64,000 bases of DNA from Arthrobacter globiformis (GCF_030817195.1 NZ_JAUSYZ010000002.1:215602-279601); one strand, 5' to 3'. Positions 34,257 to 44,485 are shown, counted from the first letter of the stretch. A program made the numbers and translations. Notes: generated from the letters alone by a model not told the origin.

Positions 34257-35987
34257 ATGAACAGCAGAGAACGTCGTCTCGCGACTGGCGTCCTAGTCAT
34301 CGGTACGGGTGGCTCTGGCCTCCGTGCGGCAATCGAGCTCGCCGAGGCCGGCGTCGATGTGATCGCCGTCGGAAAGCGGTCGCGTCTGGATGCGCATACA
34401 TCATTAGCAGCTGGCGGTATCAACGCTGCCCTCGGAACTGAGGACCCTCTCGACTCTTGGCAGCAGCACGCCGCCGACACGATCAAAGAGAGCTACTTCC
34501 TCGCCAATCCACACACCGTGGAAGTCGTCACCAGCGGTGCGGAGGAAGGCATCCGAGATCTGGAAAGATACGGGATGTCATTCGCACGGACCGCGGATGG
34601 GCGCATCTCACAACGCTTCTTTGGAGCCCACACCTGGCGCCGCACCGCGTTCGCCGGAGACTACACCGGGCTAGAGATCCAACGTACACTCGTCTCCCGA
34701 GCTGAACAGCTAGAGGTACCCATCCTCGATGGCATCTACATCACCCGTCTCCTGGTCAACGACAACAGAGTATTCGGGGCGTACGGCTTCGACATCAACG
34801 ATGGTACCCGTTACCTCATCCATGCTGATGCGATCATTCTCGCCGCCGGCGGCCACAACCGCATCTGGCGGCAAACAACTTCCCGTCGCGACGAAAACAC
34901 CGGCGACTCGTTTCGCCTCGCTGTTGAGGCAGGCGCACGCCTGCGCGACGCCGAGCTCGTGCAGTTCCACCCCTCAGGGATTCTGGAGCCCGAAAATGCG
35001 GCAGGCACGCTGATATCCGAAGCCGCACGCGGAGAGGGGGGAATCCTGCGCAACGCACTTGGTGAACGCTTCATGGAACGCTACGACCCTGACCGAATGG
35101 AACTGTCCACCCGCGACCGCGTCGCACTCGCCGCATATACCGAGATTCAGGAGGGCCGCGGAACTGAAAAGGGCGGAGTCTGGCTGGACGTATCGCATCT
35201 CCCCCGCGAAACCATAATGCAACGGCTTCCGCGGGTTTATCAGACGATGCTGGAGTTGCAGATGCTCGACATCACGCGCGACCCAATCGAGATAGCCCCA
35301 ACCGCTCACTATTCTATGGGTGGGGTCTGGGTGCGTCCCGAGGACCACGGCACGGATGTCGACGGACTTTACGCGATCGGTGAAGCGTCGAGTGGACTCC
35401 ACGGAGCGAACCGGCTTGGCGGCAACTCACTCATCGAGCTCCTCGTCTACGGACGGATCGTGGGTCAGGCCGCGGCGAGCTACTCTGCCGGGCTGACCAA
35501 TCACCGGCGGTCTTCAGCGGCAATAACAGAAGCGCGTGCTGAAGTTGACACCCTGCTTACCGCTGACGGCCGAGAGAACGTCCGAGTGCTCCAACGGGCG
35601 ATCCGCAACACCATGACGAAGCATGCCGGTGTAGTCCGGGATGAGAAGGGCCTGATGGCCGGCCTGGACGAGATCAAACATATTGGTCAAAGGGTAGAGG
35701 ACCTTGGAATCCACCCCGACATCGCCGGCTTCCAAGACCTCGCCCATGCATTCGACCTCAAGGCTTCCCTGATCGCGGCTCAAGCAACTTTGGAGTCTGC
35801 GCTGGAACGGCGCGAAACTCGAGGCTGCCACAACCGTAGCGACTATCCGGACTTAGACCCAAAGCTCCAAGTCAACCTCGTCTGGTCACCCACCACAGGT
35901 GTCGTCCGAGAAGATATTCCCCCTGTGCCTGATGAAATCGCCAAACTCATTCAGGACGTTTCAACCAACGGGAAGCTCGTCGAGTAG
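34257..35987 (+). CDS. FAD-binding succinate dehydrogenase/fumarate reductase-like flavoprotein
   Basis: The 576-residue protein has an N-terminal Rossmann motif (LVIGTGGSGLRAAIELAEAG). The FAD/substrate residues of the SdhA/NadB family follow: HTSLAAGGINAALG, VQFHPSGI, HYSMGGV and the C-terminal GANRLGGNSLIELLVYGR. No iron-sulfur or membrane anchor subunits are encoded nearby, so it is not an ordinary complex II. L-aspartate oxidase or another fumarate-linked dehydrogenase is an alternative. Third codon positions look less GC-rich here than in the sugar and ring-opening clusters. It lies 186 bases before the dehydrogenase complex genes. Confidence 0.85.
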   Translation: MNSRERRLATGVLVIGTGGSGLRAAIELAEAGVDVIAVGKRSRLDAHTSLAAGGINAALGTEDPLDSWQQHAADTIKESYFLANPHTVEVVTSGAEEGIRDLERYGMSFARTADGRISQRFFGAHTWRRTAFAGDYTGLEIQRTLVSRAEQLEVPILDGIYITRLLVNDNRVFGAYGFDINDGTRYLIHADAIILAAGGHNRIWRQTTSRRDENTGDSFRLAVEAGARLRDAELVQFHPSGILEPENAAGTLISEAARGEGGILRNALGERFMERYDPDRMELSTRDRVALAAYTEIQEGRGTEKGGVWLDVSHLPRETIMQRLPRVYQTMLELQMLDITRDPIEIAPTAHYSMGGVWVRPEDHGTDVDGLYAIGEASSGLHGANRLGGNSLIELLVYGRIVGQAAASYSAGLTNHRRSSAAITEARAEVDTLLTADGRENVRVLQRAIRNTMTKHAGVVRDEKGLMAGLDEIKHIGQRVEDLGIHPDIAGFQDLAHAFDLKASLIAAQATLESALERRETRGCHNRSDYPDLDPKLQVNLVWSPTTGVVREDIPPVPDEIAKLIQDVSTNGKLVE

Positions 35988-36173
35988 GGGCTTCGTTAAT
36001 CGCTGAAGTGAACTTTATGTTTTGACGGCGGCCCGTAATGCGCTGATTAGAAAGTGCAGTTTAGACACCCAAGACTGTTGATGCTCAAGCGACCCCGCAA
36101 CAGCCCCGCGCCCGCGAGCCGTCGCTCGATCCTCCCGCAGCTGTGGTTCGTCGAGGTGAGAAGGAGAATCTAT

Positions 36174-37343
36174 ATGTCCACGACTAGCAAGGCTCGCGCT
36201 CCGAAGAGCGCTGCCGTAAAGGTCACCACCGACAGCAGTCGCCCAGCATCATCGGTGCGCCGATCGTCAGTCGGACCGTTATTGCCTGGTGCCGTTCAGC
36301 CGGACGAGCTGTTGCTCGGCTTCTATCGGCAAATGGTGTTGATACGGCGTTTTGAAGAGCGTGCCGCCCGGGCATACACCGAGGCGAAGATCGGCGGCTA
36401 CGCCCACTTGAATCTCGGGGAGGAGGCCACCGTCTCCGGCCTCATGGCCGCGACGCGGGCCGAGGACTACGTGTTTACAAATTACCGGGAGCACGGGTAT
36501 GCCTTGGCGCGCGGCATCACGCCAGAGAGGGTTATGGCTGAGTTGTTTGGCCGCTCGGACGGTGTGTCGAAGGGGTGGGGTGGGTCAATGCATATGTTCG
36601 ACATCGACTCCCGCTTCATGGGCGGGTACGGAATCGTCGGTGGCCAAGTACCGCTGGCGACCGGAGCCGCACTCGCGATCCACTACCGAAGCGGCTCGGA
36701 GGCTGTGGTGTGTTTGATGGGCGATGGGACGACGAATATTGGCGCATTTCATGAGTCGCTGAACATTGCCGCACTGTGGGATTTGCCCATAGTGTACGTT
36801 GTCATCAATAACGGGCTTGGTATGGGCACCACGGTGGAACAATCCTCTGCTGAGCCGGAGTTGTACAAGCGTGCCGTCGCTTATCGAATGGCTTCCGCCC
36901 GCGTTGACGGCAACGATCCAGTTGCCGTGCACGAGGCGGCCCAGACGGCGCTGGCCAGCGCCCGGGAGGGCAAACCATACCTGCTGGAAGCTGTGTCAGG
37001 CAGAATGAAGGGGCATTCGGTAGTCGACCCGGCCCGCTATCGCAGCCGCGAAGAGGCGGAGGCATTGAAGGCTGCAGATCCCCTCATCGCATACTCGGTA
37101 CGCCTGCAGCAGCAGGGACTGCTGACCGATGACCTGATTGCACAAATCGAAACCCAGGCTAGGGATGCTGTCGCCGCTGCGGTCGAGTTTGCCGAGGCGA
37201 GCCCCCGCCCGGACGTGGCGACGCTGTTCAATTACACTTACGCCACGCCCGTGGCGAACGACTCTCGCCGGTTGCCAGGGGATGCCTTGTTCCCCACGCC
37301 TGCACGACCGAGCACGGATGGGTTCTCGGAGGTGACGGCGTGA
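36174..37343 (+). CDS. 2-oxoacid/acetoin dehydrogenase E1 component, alpha subunit
   Basis: The 389-residue thiamine-diphosphate enzyme subunit has the cofactor motif starting GDGTTN and ending in NNGL (around 183-212), plus GGSMHMFD and the phosphorylation-loop-type segment GHSVVDPARYR. With E1 beta it decarboxylates pyruvate, another 2-oxoacid or acetoin and loads the acyl group on E2. ATG 36174 follows AGAAGGAG; the open frame further upstream is unlikely to be translated. It overlaps the beta-subunit gene by GTGA. Confidence 0.9.
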   Translation: MSTTSKARAPKSAAVKVTTDSSRPASSVRRSSVGPLLPGAVQPDELLLGFYRQMVLIRRFEERAARAYTEAKIGGYAHLNLGEEATVSGLMAATRAEDYVFTNYREHGYALARGITPERVMAELFGRSDGVSKGWGGSMHMFDIDSRFMGGYGIVGGQVPLATGAALAIHYRSGSEAVVCLMGDGTTNIGAFHESLNIAALWDLPIVYVVINNGLGMGTTVEQSSAEPELYKRAVAYRMASARVDGNDPVAVHEAAQTALASAREGKPYLLEAVSGRMKGHSVVDPARYRSREEAEALKAADPLIAYSVRLQQQGLLTDDLIAQIETQARDAVAAAVEFAEASPRPDVATLFNYTYATPVANDSRRLPGDALFPTPARPSTDGFSEVTA

Positions 37344-38332
37344 GCGTGATCAGTTATCGGCAGGCCCTGCATGACGCGTTGCGTTCTGAAATGCTGCGCG
37401 ACGAAGACGTTTTTCTGATCGGTGAGGAAATCGGCCTATTCGAAGGCTCCTACAAGATCACCGAAGGGCTCCTCGCTGAGTTTGGTCCCAAACGGGTCCG
37501 TGATACCCCCATCGCGGAGGAAGGATTCACCGGCGCCGCGATCGGCGCTGCGATGCTGGGTCTGCGGCCAGTGGTGGAGATCATGACGATCAACTTTTCG
37601 CTGCTGGCTCTGGATCAGATCGTTAACCACGCCGCGAAGATCTACGGCATGTTCGGTGGACAAGCTCGAGTCCCCCTTGTTATCCGCACCCCTGGTGGCG
37701 GTGGGCAGCAACTTGGTGCCACGCATTCGCAGAACATTGAACTCTACTATGCGTTTGTACCCGGTATGAAAGTCGTCGCTCCCTCAAGCCCAATGGATGC
37801 GAAGGCGCTCATGCTGGCCGCGATCCGCGACGATGACCCTGTGCTCGTCCTGGAAAACCTTGCCCTCTACAACACGACCGGCGAAGTCCCGGACGACATT
37901 GAACCGGCAGAGATCGGCAAGGCCGCCATTACCCGCGAAGGCAAAGACATCACGGTTGTCGCGTACTCTAGGATGGCCGCGGTCGCCCTCCAAGTCGCCG
38001 AACAACTCGCCGCCGAAGGGATCGATGCCGAAGTCGTTGACTTGCGCAGTCTCCGGCCCCTTGACCGCGATGCGATCATTACCTCTGTCAAGAAGACCAA
38101 CTGCGCCGTCGTGCTCGAAGACGACTGGCTAACATACGGAATCGGCGCCGAGATCGCAGCGACCATCAGCGATGGCGCCTTCGACTGGCTTGACGCGCCC
38201 GTCCGCCGCGTAGCCATGGCTGAAGTTCCGATGCCCTACGCCAAGTCCTTGGAAACCGCCGCACTGCCCTCGGCAAACGATGCCAAGACTGCCATTCGTG
38301 AAACCCTTGACGCCGTTGCCCGGCGCCGCTGA
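37340..38332 (+). CDS. 2-oxoacid/acetoin dehydrogenase E1 component, beta subunit
   Basis: The 330-residue E1 beta subunit has EEIGLFEGSYKITEGL, RVRDTPIAEEGFTGAAIGAA, RTPGGGGQQLGATHSQ and the C-terminal VVDLRSLRPLDRD segment. It completes the thiamine-dependent active site with the alpha subunit. The GTG start overlaps the alpha stop by four bases. Confidence 0.92.
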   Translation: MSVISYRQALHDALRSEMLRDEDVFLIGEEIGLFEGSYKITEGLLAEFGPKRVRDTPIAEEGFTGAAIGAAMLGLRPVVEIMTINFSLLALDQIVNHAAKIYGMFGGQARVPLVIRTPGGGGQQLGATHSQNIELYYAFVPGMKVVAPSSPMDAKALMLAAIRDDDPVLVLENLALYNTTGEVPDDIEPAEIGKAAITREGKDITVVAYSRMAAVALQVAEQLAAEGIDAEVVDLRSLRPLDRDAIITSVKKTNCAVVLEDDWLTYGIGAEIAATISDGAFDWLDAPVRRVAMAEVPMPYAKSLETAALPSANDAKTAIRETLDAVARRR

Positions 38333-38346
38333 GAGGAGCACACACC

Positions 38347-39633
38347 ATGATCGATATCTTCATGCCACGCCTGTCCGACACCATGACCGAGGGTGCAATT
38401 GCTACTTGGCACAAGAAACCCGGCGATTCTGTTGCGCCGGGTGATCTGCTTGTCGAGATCGAAACCGACAAAGCACTCATGGAGCAGGAGGCCTATGACG
38501 CCGGCATCCTCGTCGAGATCCTCGTCCAAGAGGGCGAGAATGTCGCTATCGGCACCCCGATAGCGCGTCTCGATAACGGCACAGGAGATAAACCGGTGAA
38601 CGTGTCTCTGTCCGCCGCGTCCCCACCGCCGATTGTGTCGCACCCGGAGGTGATAGTGTCGGCTGCCAATCAGGAGATGGCGGCGCCAGTGCGTGGGGCA
38701 GGCGTAACCGACCAGCAACCTACACGTCCGGCTGCAACACCGCTGGTCCGTCGGCTCGCGCGGGAACGTAGCATCGATTTAACCATGGTCGAAGGCACTG
38801 GACCCGGTGGCCGAATCGTCCGCGCCGACCTTGACGCCCTCACTGAGAACACGAACACCTCGCTCCAGGTCGAGACGATGGTCGCCGCGCCCGTCATGTT
38901 TGAAGGAGCCGTGAAGGTGAATACGACGGATACACGGGAACCCCGTCCGGTGCCGTTCGATGCGATTCGTCAAGCTCTCGCCGCCCGCTTGACCGAAAGC
39001 AGCACCACCATCCCCGCGTTCACGGCCACCACCTCCGCCGATGTAGCGGAGCTACTCTCGCTGCGCGCACGAATCAACCAAGCCTATGCTGAAACCGGGG
39101 TGAAGGTCAGCGTAAATGATCTCCTTGTCCGGGCGGTAGCGCTTGCGCTTCGAGTCCACCCAGGAGTCAATGCTTCTTACGCAGCCGACGGGCGTGGGCA
39201 GACCCTCCTCCACGGACGCGTCCACATCGGCGTCGCCGTTGCTTCACCCGCAGGCCTAGTCGTCCCCGTTATCCGGGATGCAGACAAAGCAGCTCTCAGC
39301 GCAATCTCTACGACAGCCCGTGACCTTGTCGCGAAAGCAACCGGCCGGAAGCTCACTGCCTTGGAGATGAGCGATGGTACGTTCACGATTAGCAACCTCG
39401 GCATGTACGGCATCGAGCACTTCACCGCGATCATCAACCCTCCTCAAGGTGCCATCCTCGCAGTCGGCGCCGCACGCGATGAGTTCACCCTCGTCGACGG
39501 TAATGTCGTCGGCCGCAAACGGCTTCGATACACACTCACCGCTGACCATCGAATCATCGATGGTGCCCTCGCAGCCCAGTTCCTAGCCACGCTCACGGAA
39601 CTACTTGAGAACCCACTGCGGATCGTGGCGTGA
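38347..39633 (+). CDS. Dihydrolipoamide acyltransferase (E2)
   Basis: The 428-residue protein has an N-terminal lipoyl domain with lysine K42 in ETDKALMEQE. A peripheral subunit-binding domain follows near 138-170 (PLVRRLARERSIDL, GTGPGGRIVRADL). The C-terminal catalytic domain has H401 and D405 in DHRIIDG. It takes the acyl group from E1 to CoA. There is no adjacent dihydrolipoyl dehydrogenase (E3); the oxidoreductase at 44771 is too diverged at its redox motif to assign that role with confidence. AGAGGAG precedes the start. Confidence 0.92.
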   Translation: MIDIFMPRLSDTMTEGAIATWHKKPGDSVAPGDLLVEIETDKALMEQEAYDAGILVEILVQEGENVAIGTPIARLDNGTGDKPVNVSLSAASPPPIVSHPEVIVSAANQEMAAPVRGAGVTDQQPTRPAATPLVRRLARERSIDLTMVEGTGPGGRIVRADLDALTENTNTSLQVETMVAAPVMFEGAVKVNTTDTREPRPVPFDAIRQALAARLTESSTTIPAFTATTSADVAELLSLRARINQAYAETGVKVSVNDLLVRAVALALRVHPGVNASYAADGRGQTLLHGRVHIGVAVASPAGLVVPVIRDADKAALSAISTTARDLVAKATGRKLTALEMSDGTFTISNLGMYGIEHFTAIINPPQGAILAVGAARDEFTLVDGNVVGRKRLRYTLTADHRIIDGALAAQFLATLTELLENPLRIVA

Positions 39634-39962
39634 CCGCCCCTATATGCGGCGTCAGGAAGAGAGTGGCATTGTAGGCAGAACGTACAGGGCTTGATTCCGG
39701 GCATCACATGGCAGGAGAAGCTCCCGATAGACCGATACCGGACAAACCTCCAATTAAAGAGACGCTCCTCAGGCTGCCGCTGCGTGCCCTGGTGAAAGGG
39801 TTCGCCATGCAGCAGCGTGCGGAGTTCACTCGGCAAAGAATTATCTGGCTCTTGAACGCCCGGGAAACCGGGCGTATAAATCGCTGTAGCAAGTTGGTCA
39901 GGGATTTAGGGGGTCCTTGTCTGCCAGGCTGCAGGACAGACATGTCAGAGGATCGGCTATCT
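39634..39962. other. Intergenic before the GH15 gene, 329 bases
   Basis: The frame of the GH15 gene is open back to 39708, but the translation there does not resemble the family N-terminus, which starts at MSTLPISDYALLSD. I see no other gene. Confidence 0.5.
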
Positions 39963-41828
39963 ATGAGCACTCTTCCAATTTCGGACTACGCGCTGCTATC
40001 CGATAGGCATTCGGTGGCGCTGGTCAGTCGTGGTGGGTCGGTTGACTGGCTGTGTTTTCCCCGATTCGACAGTAATTCGGTGTTTGCCGCAATTCTTGGT
40101 GAAGGCGGGGGGAACTGGTCCATACATCCGCAGGGTCCTTGTGCCTCGAGCCGTCGGTACCTTGATGGCACCATGGTCTTGGAGACCACATTCCGGACAG
40201 ATTCCGGGGAGGTCACACTTACGGATGCCATGGAGGTCGGCGAGACGCCAGATCCCCACCGACTTGGTGAGGGAGCACCCCACGCCCTGTTGCGGTCCCT
40301 GACCTGCACCAGCGGATCGATGTCTTTGGACCTTTGCTTCAAGCCGCGGCCCGAGTACGGACTCATTGTTCCCGTCATGACAAGTATCGGCTCGGGAATC
40401 CTGGCAAGCGGCGGATCAGGCAGGCTTCTCCTATCTTGCCCAGAGGTTCTTCATGCGGAGGCCGGAGAACTGAATGTCACTCTGGAATTACACGAGGGCG
40501 AAAGCCTGAACTTCGCTCTGCAGTATTCATCCCTAGCCGACGCCGTTCCAAGCGCGCATAGCCAGAGCCAGACGCAGCAGTCGCTGCTGAAAACGGTAGC
40601 TGCCTGGCACGAATGGACAGCAGACCACCAGTCTTATGAGGGCCCTTGGCGAGATCTGGTCCTGCATTCCGGCCGGGTGCTGCAGGCACTGAGCTACCAG
40701 CCGACCGGTGCGATTGTCGCCGCAGCGACGACCTCCCTGCCCGAACTGGAAGGTGGTGAGCGTAACTGGGACTATCGCTACTCATGGGTTCGTGATGCGA
40801 GTTTTACCCTGCAGGCTTTGTGGGTCGCCGCCTGCCCGGAGGAAGCGGAAGCGTTTTTTGCATTTGTCACAGCCGCTGCCGCCCATTCCGGCCCCAGTCA
40901 TCCTCTTCAAATCATGTTTGGAGTCGGTGGGGAACACGACCTTACTGAACGCGTGCTTCCTCAGCTGGCCGGCTGGCGCGACAGCCGCCCGGTCAGGGTT
41001 GGAAACGGCGCCTGGAATCAGACCCAGCTGGATGTCTACGGGGAAATTCTCGACGCGGCCTTCCGGCTGCGCGACCAACTGGGCGACATTCCTCCGGAGA
41101 TCCGGGGCTTCCTTGCCAACCTGGCTGATGCTGCAGCAACTCAGTGGCGCCAGACGGACAACGGTATCTGGGAAATCCGCGGGGAGCCTCAGCATTTCCT
41201 CTACTCAAAGCTCATGTGCTGGGTAGCTCTGGACCGGGCCATTAAGATGGCAGAGCAATTGCAGGCTCAAGACCGTGTCCAGCGATGGAGCGCTGCAGCT
41301 GAGGAAGTCCGTACGGCCATCCTGGAGCAGGGTTGGAATCCCAAGGTAGGGGCGTTCACGCAACACTTCGGGTCCGATAGCCTGGACGCTGCTGCTCTAA
41401 TGCTTCCAATCGTCGGGTTTTTGCCAGGAACAGACCCCAAAATCCTTTCCACTATCGCTGCCGTCGAAGAGCAGCTAGTGGACGACCGAGGTTTGGTCCT
41501 GCGCTACCGTACTCAGACAGGAATCGACGGACTTCCCGGAGAGGAGGGCAGCTTCCTCTTGTGCACCTTCTGGCTCGCCGAGACGTTGGCCATGGCAGGG
41601 CGCACTGCAGATGCCAGGGAGGTGTTTGAAAGGGCAGCCCGCTACTTGAGCGATGTGGGATTACTGGCAGAGGAAATCGACACAGAGACCGGCCAGCAGA
41701 TGGGCAACTTCCCCCAGGCCTTCAGCCACATCGGACTGATCAACGCTGCATGGGCCATTCAACAAGCGGCACAGAACCAGCTACACGACGAGCAGCAGAC
41801 AATTCTCGATAACGTCATGCAAGACTGA
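39963..41828 (+). CDS. Glycoside hydrolase family 15 protein (glucoamylase/trehalase type)
   Basis: The 621-residue protein starts with the usual GH15 N-terminal domain (ISDYALLSDRHSVALVSRGG, SVDWLCFPRFDSNSVFAAIL). It continues into the (alpha/alpha)6 barrel (GGERNWDYRYSWVRDASFTL) and ends with the general-base region (LLAEEIDTETGQQMGNFPQA, FSHIGLINAAW). Actinobacterial enzymes of this kind hydrolyse trehalose or starch-like glucans. No signal peptide is seen, so it acts in the cytoplasm. No operon partner is visible. Confidence 0.92.
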   Translation: MSTLPISDYALLSDRHSVALVSRGGSVDWLCFPRFDSNSVFAAILGEGGGNWSIHPQGPCASSRRYLDGTMVLETTFRTDSGEVTLTDAMEVGETPDPHRLGEGAPHALLRSLTCTSGSMSLDLCFKPRPEYGLIVPVMTSIGSGILASGGSGRLLLSCPEVLHAEAGELNVTLELHEGESLNFALQYSSLADAVPSAHSQSQTQQSLLKTVAAWHEWTADHQSYEGPWRDLVLHSGRVLQALSYQPTGAIVAAATTSLPELEGGERNWDYRYSWVRDASFTLQALWVAACPEEAEAFFAFVTAAAAHSGPSHPLQIMFGVGGEHDLTERVLPQLAGWRDSRPVRVGNGAWNQTQLDVYGEILDAAFRLRDQLGDIPPEIRGFLANLADAAATQWRQTDNGIWEIRGEPQHFLYSKLMCWVALDRAIKMAEQLQAQDRVQRWSAAAEEVRTAILEQGWNPKVGAFTQHFGSDSLDAAALMLPIVGFLPGTDPKILSTIAAVEEQLVDDRGLVLRYRTQTGIDGLPGEEGSFLLCTFWLAETLAMAGRTADAREVFERAARYLSDVGLLAEEIDTETGQQMGNFPQAFSHIGLINAAWAIQQAAQNQLHDEQQTILDNVMQD

Positions 41829-42021
41829 GGCACTCCATTACCGGAGAACGGAGACTTTCTGCGGGGCAGGTCAGGCGCCGCAACGGCAATGTTCGGCAAT
41901 GTCCTGCCAGCAACCGGACACCGAGGTCTTACCAGGCCATCCCATCCGCGGCGGCTTACCCCGGGCATCCAGTTCCAGGGAACAACTGCAGAGTCACGCC
42001 CCGAGCCGAAGCAGCGGTTGG

Positions 42022-42378
42022 CTAAAACCACCACAGATGCGAATGGGGAATGCCATCGCCATTCCGGAGCCTATGTGGCTGATCAACCATTCTGGTGCTG
42101 ATTTGGCGAGCCCTGGATACGACAGGTGCCGCGGCCGGCTTCCTTCTTCGCCTCAGGAAGCCGCGTACCGCCGAAAACCGGACTCCTGACATGATCACGG
42201 CAATGGCCAGTGCAACGGTCAGGATGTTTTGTAGCTGAACCTGGTGCCACAAATCCAGCAGAAGGATGAGTAAGGCTACGCCTCCCGCAACCGCCATGAA
42301 GCAAGGGCCAGGACGGCCAGAATGCAGTCCTAAACCGCGTTTGAACATGCGGCCGTCCTTTTCTGTGTGCTTAGTCAT
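42022..42378 (-). CDS. Small two-helix membrane protein
   Basis: The 118-residue frame starts at an ATG (42378) behind AAAGGA and encodes a basic N-terminus, two hydrophobic helices (FMAVAGGVALLILLLDLW and ILTVALAIAVIMSGVRF, about residues 30-70), then an Arg-rich tail. The architecture is like the small protein at 46847. No family assigned. The tail beyond residue 85 is less protein-like and may not be conserved. Confidence 0.6.
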   Translation of the reverse strand: MTKHTEKDGRMFKRGLGLHSGRPGPCFMAVAGGVALLILLLDLWHQVQLQNILTVALAIAVIMSGVRFSAVRGFLRRRRKPAAAPVVSRARQISTRMVDQPHRLRNGDGIPHSHLWWF

Positions 42379-42604
42379 TGATAATCCTTTATTCCTGGGG
42401 TGAAGTCCTGAAGGGGGAGGCCTGGGGCGATCCGGCGCCGGGAAGCACCTGCACACCGGAGGGGACGGGTGGTGCAGAAGCTGGCGTCGGCCTGTCACGC
42501 TCTTCAGCCGTGCCGGAACGCAGCGGAGCTTTGGCGTCCGGCCCGTCACCGGTTCAGCCGGTTATTATCTTGGCATCCACTGCATCACCTGTCAAACTGG
42601 TGAT

Positions 42605-43159
42605 ATGAAGCATTCCTTCCTCAGCGGCAACCCGGCGCTTGATTTCGTCGCGACGCTCCGCTCACGGCGCGGGGCACCTTTTGAGATGCTGGCTTCTGCG
42701 GAAAGCCTTGATTCGTGGTTTCTCGAGTCTGGGATCGTCGATGAAAACACCCGATGTGAACCAGCGGACGTCCGGCAGGCGGTGTCGGTCCGGGAGGCCA
42801 TCTATTCTCTGGTTCTCGCCCGAATGGGCGGAGAAGCGTACAGCAACAAGGCCCTCTCGACGGTGAATGACGCTGCCCATACCCCGCCTGCCGTTCCGCA
42901 GCTCAGGCCTGGTGGCCGGCATATCGAAGCGACTCCGGCCCAGGCGTTGTCCACCGTTGCCCGCCACGCGATCGAGATTCTCAGCGGAGCGGATGCACCG
43001 CTGCTCAAGGAGTGCGCTGACCCCGAGTGCACGAGGGTTTTCATCGACCGCTCTCGTGGAGGCCGCCGTGAATGGTGCAGCATGGAGCCATGCGGCAACA
43101 GGATGAAGGCGGCCGCCTACCGGGCCCGCAAGAGAAAAGAACGGCAAGTTTCGCCATAG
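42605..43159 (+). CDS. CGNR zinc-finger protein (ABATE domain)
   Basis: The 184-residue protein has an N-terminal ABATE-type domain (FLSGNPALDFVATL at the start) and a C-terminal CGNR zinc finger, with Cys residues in CADPECTRVFID and CGNRMKAAAYRARK. This group is regarded as stress-related transcriptional regulators. It is divergent from the small membrane protein at 42022-42378. An inverted repeat TCACC-N9-GGTGA ends just before the ATG and may be an operator or hide the start. Confidence 0.9.
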   Translation: MKHSFLSGNPALDFVATLRSRRGAPFEMLASAESLDSWFLESGIVDENTRCEPADVRQAVSVREAIYSLVLARMGGEAYSNKALSTVNDAAHTPPAVPQLRPGGRHIEATPAQALSTVARHAIEILSGADAPLLKECADPECTRVFIDRSRGGRREWCSMEPCGNRMKAAAYRARKRKERQVSP

Positions 43160-43308
43160 ATGCGCGGCGAGGGGCATCCCTGCCAGCCCTCTACCTTCTG
43201 ATATGCCGTATGCGAGCCCGGCTTGAAGATTTGCAGTAGGCCCTATCAGGCGTCAGGTACAAGCCGCTGAGCGCCTGGCGCTTAATGCGTCAGGGGGAAG
43301 TTGCCGAG

Positions 43309-43995
43309 TTACTTGTTGGGCGCACTGCACCTCTTTGGTGTCGACTCAGTCAGCGCCCCACTATCATTCAGGACGAGGATCAGATCCAGGTCCAGACGGT
43401 TGAGGAGGGCTTCCCGGTTGCTGACGACAATGAGTGCTCCAGGGTAGCTGAGAAGGGCGGCGAGGAGTCGGCTGGTAGCGCGCTTGTCGCAGCGGGCAGG
43501 TTCGTCCAGCACGAGAAGCTCCGGGGGTGGTCCTGTGAGCAGAAGCCGCGCCAGGGCAACACGGAAACGCTCGTCCGGTGGGATGTTGCTGACGCGGCGA
43601 TTGGCGTTGTTTGCGCGGAGGAGGAACCGGGCAAGTTGAGTCCTGATGACGTCCGGGGGGACGTCCCGGGCGACGGCTTGGATGTTTTCCAGCGCGGTAC
43701 TGTGCCGATCGAGTATGTCGCCATGCTGCGGCCAATAGCCGACATGATCTGTCAGCAGCCGCCCACCGGCTCTTCCAGGTGCGTGTGGCCTGCCGTGAAT
43801 AAGGGATTCAAGGACCGCTGTCTTGCCAACGCCTTGGGCACCGGTAAGGCCGATGCGCTCAGTGGCTCTGATGATATGCGAGCCGCTGGTTCCCTGCAGT
43901 TCGGCCACAGCTGCCCCATTGCGCAGGCGCGATTTCAGTGTCTGCCGGTGGATACGTTTTTCCCCGCAGATATCGGATGATTCCGAGCGGTTCAT
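43309..43995 (-). pseudogene. Truncated, degenerate ABC-F-type ATPase
   Basis: The translation matches only the second nucleotide-binding domain of an ABC-F protein: ATERIGLTGAQGVGKTAVLE (Walker A kept), GRLLTDHVGYWPQHGD, RVALARLLLTGPPPELLVLD (Walker B). The signature motif LSGGE is replaced by IPPDE, and the D-loop after Walker B is unlike the family. The first ATPase domain and the linker are missing. It is probably a remnant of a target-protection-type gene with no activity, although the frame itself is open. Confidence 0.7.
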
Positions 43996-44077
43996 ATCGA
44001 CTTTGTCTCTGTAGTTGTGATGGTCTTCGAAGTTCCGCAAATGCCGCTGCTGAAGGCTAAGGGAACTGTCAGGGCTG

Positions 44078-44485
44078 CTATACCCACCAGAAAAGGGTCC
44101 AAAATGCTGCATCGCCAAGGCCGCCTTTGAATAAGCGGTCCTTTTCCGGGGCTGTTTCGCCATCAATTGACGTGTCGCGCGAAGCACGCCGAGGGAGCTT
44201 GCTTCCCGTTCGGACGCTGCGCATCGTGGCGATGTACCCGCCAGCTATCTGGGCAGAGAAGCCCAGGATGCCGACGGTGATGCCGGCGATGGGTTCATGG
44301 AGGGAGGCGCCCAACAGCACAATGGAGATCCCGGCCACTGCGGTGAGAACGCCGAGAACGATCCTGAGTGCAGAGTGCTTTAAGACGGGTTCTGCCTGCA
44401 TGGCATCCGCGAATTCCGGGTCGTCATCCCTGAACTGCTTCTCCAGTTGCTCCAGCGCGTTCCGTTCTTGTTCCGAGAGTGCCAT
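44078..44485 (-). CDS. DUF3040 domain membrane protein
   Basis: The 135-residue protein starts with the DUF3040 signature MALSEQERNALEQLEKQFRD and DDPEFADAM. Two hydrophobic helices follow (about 40-85). The C-terminal tail is charged. DUF3040 proteins are common in actinobacteria with unknown function. GGGAG lies six bases before the ATG, and the start codon overlaps the stop of the small upstream gene by one base (TGATG), so the two are coupled. Confidence 0.88.
   Translation of the reverse strand: MALSEQERNALEQLEKQFRDDDPEFADAMQAEPVLKHSALRIVLGVLTAVAGISIVLLGASLHEPIAGITVGILGFSAQIAGGYIATMRSVRTGSKLPRRASRDTSIDGETAPEKDRLFKGGLGDAAFWTLFWWV

Noticed and set aside
39708..39962. N-terminal extension of the GH15 protein by 85 residues
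   Set aside because: The family N-terminus begins at MSTLPISDYALLSD, and the extension has no similarity and no ribosome binding site.
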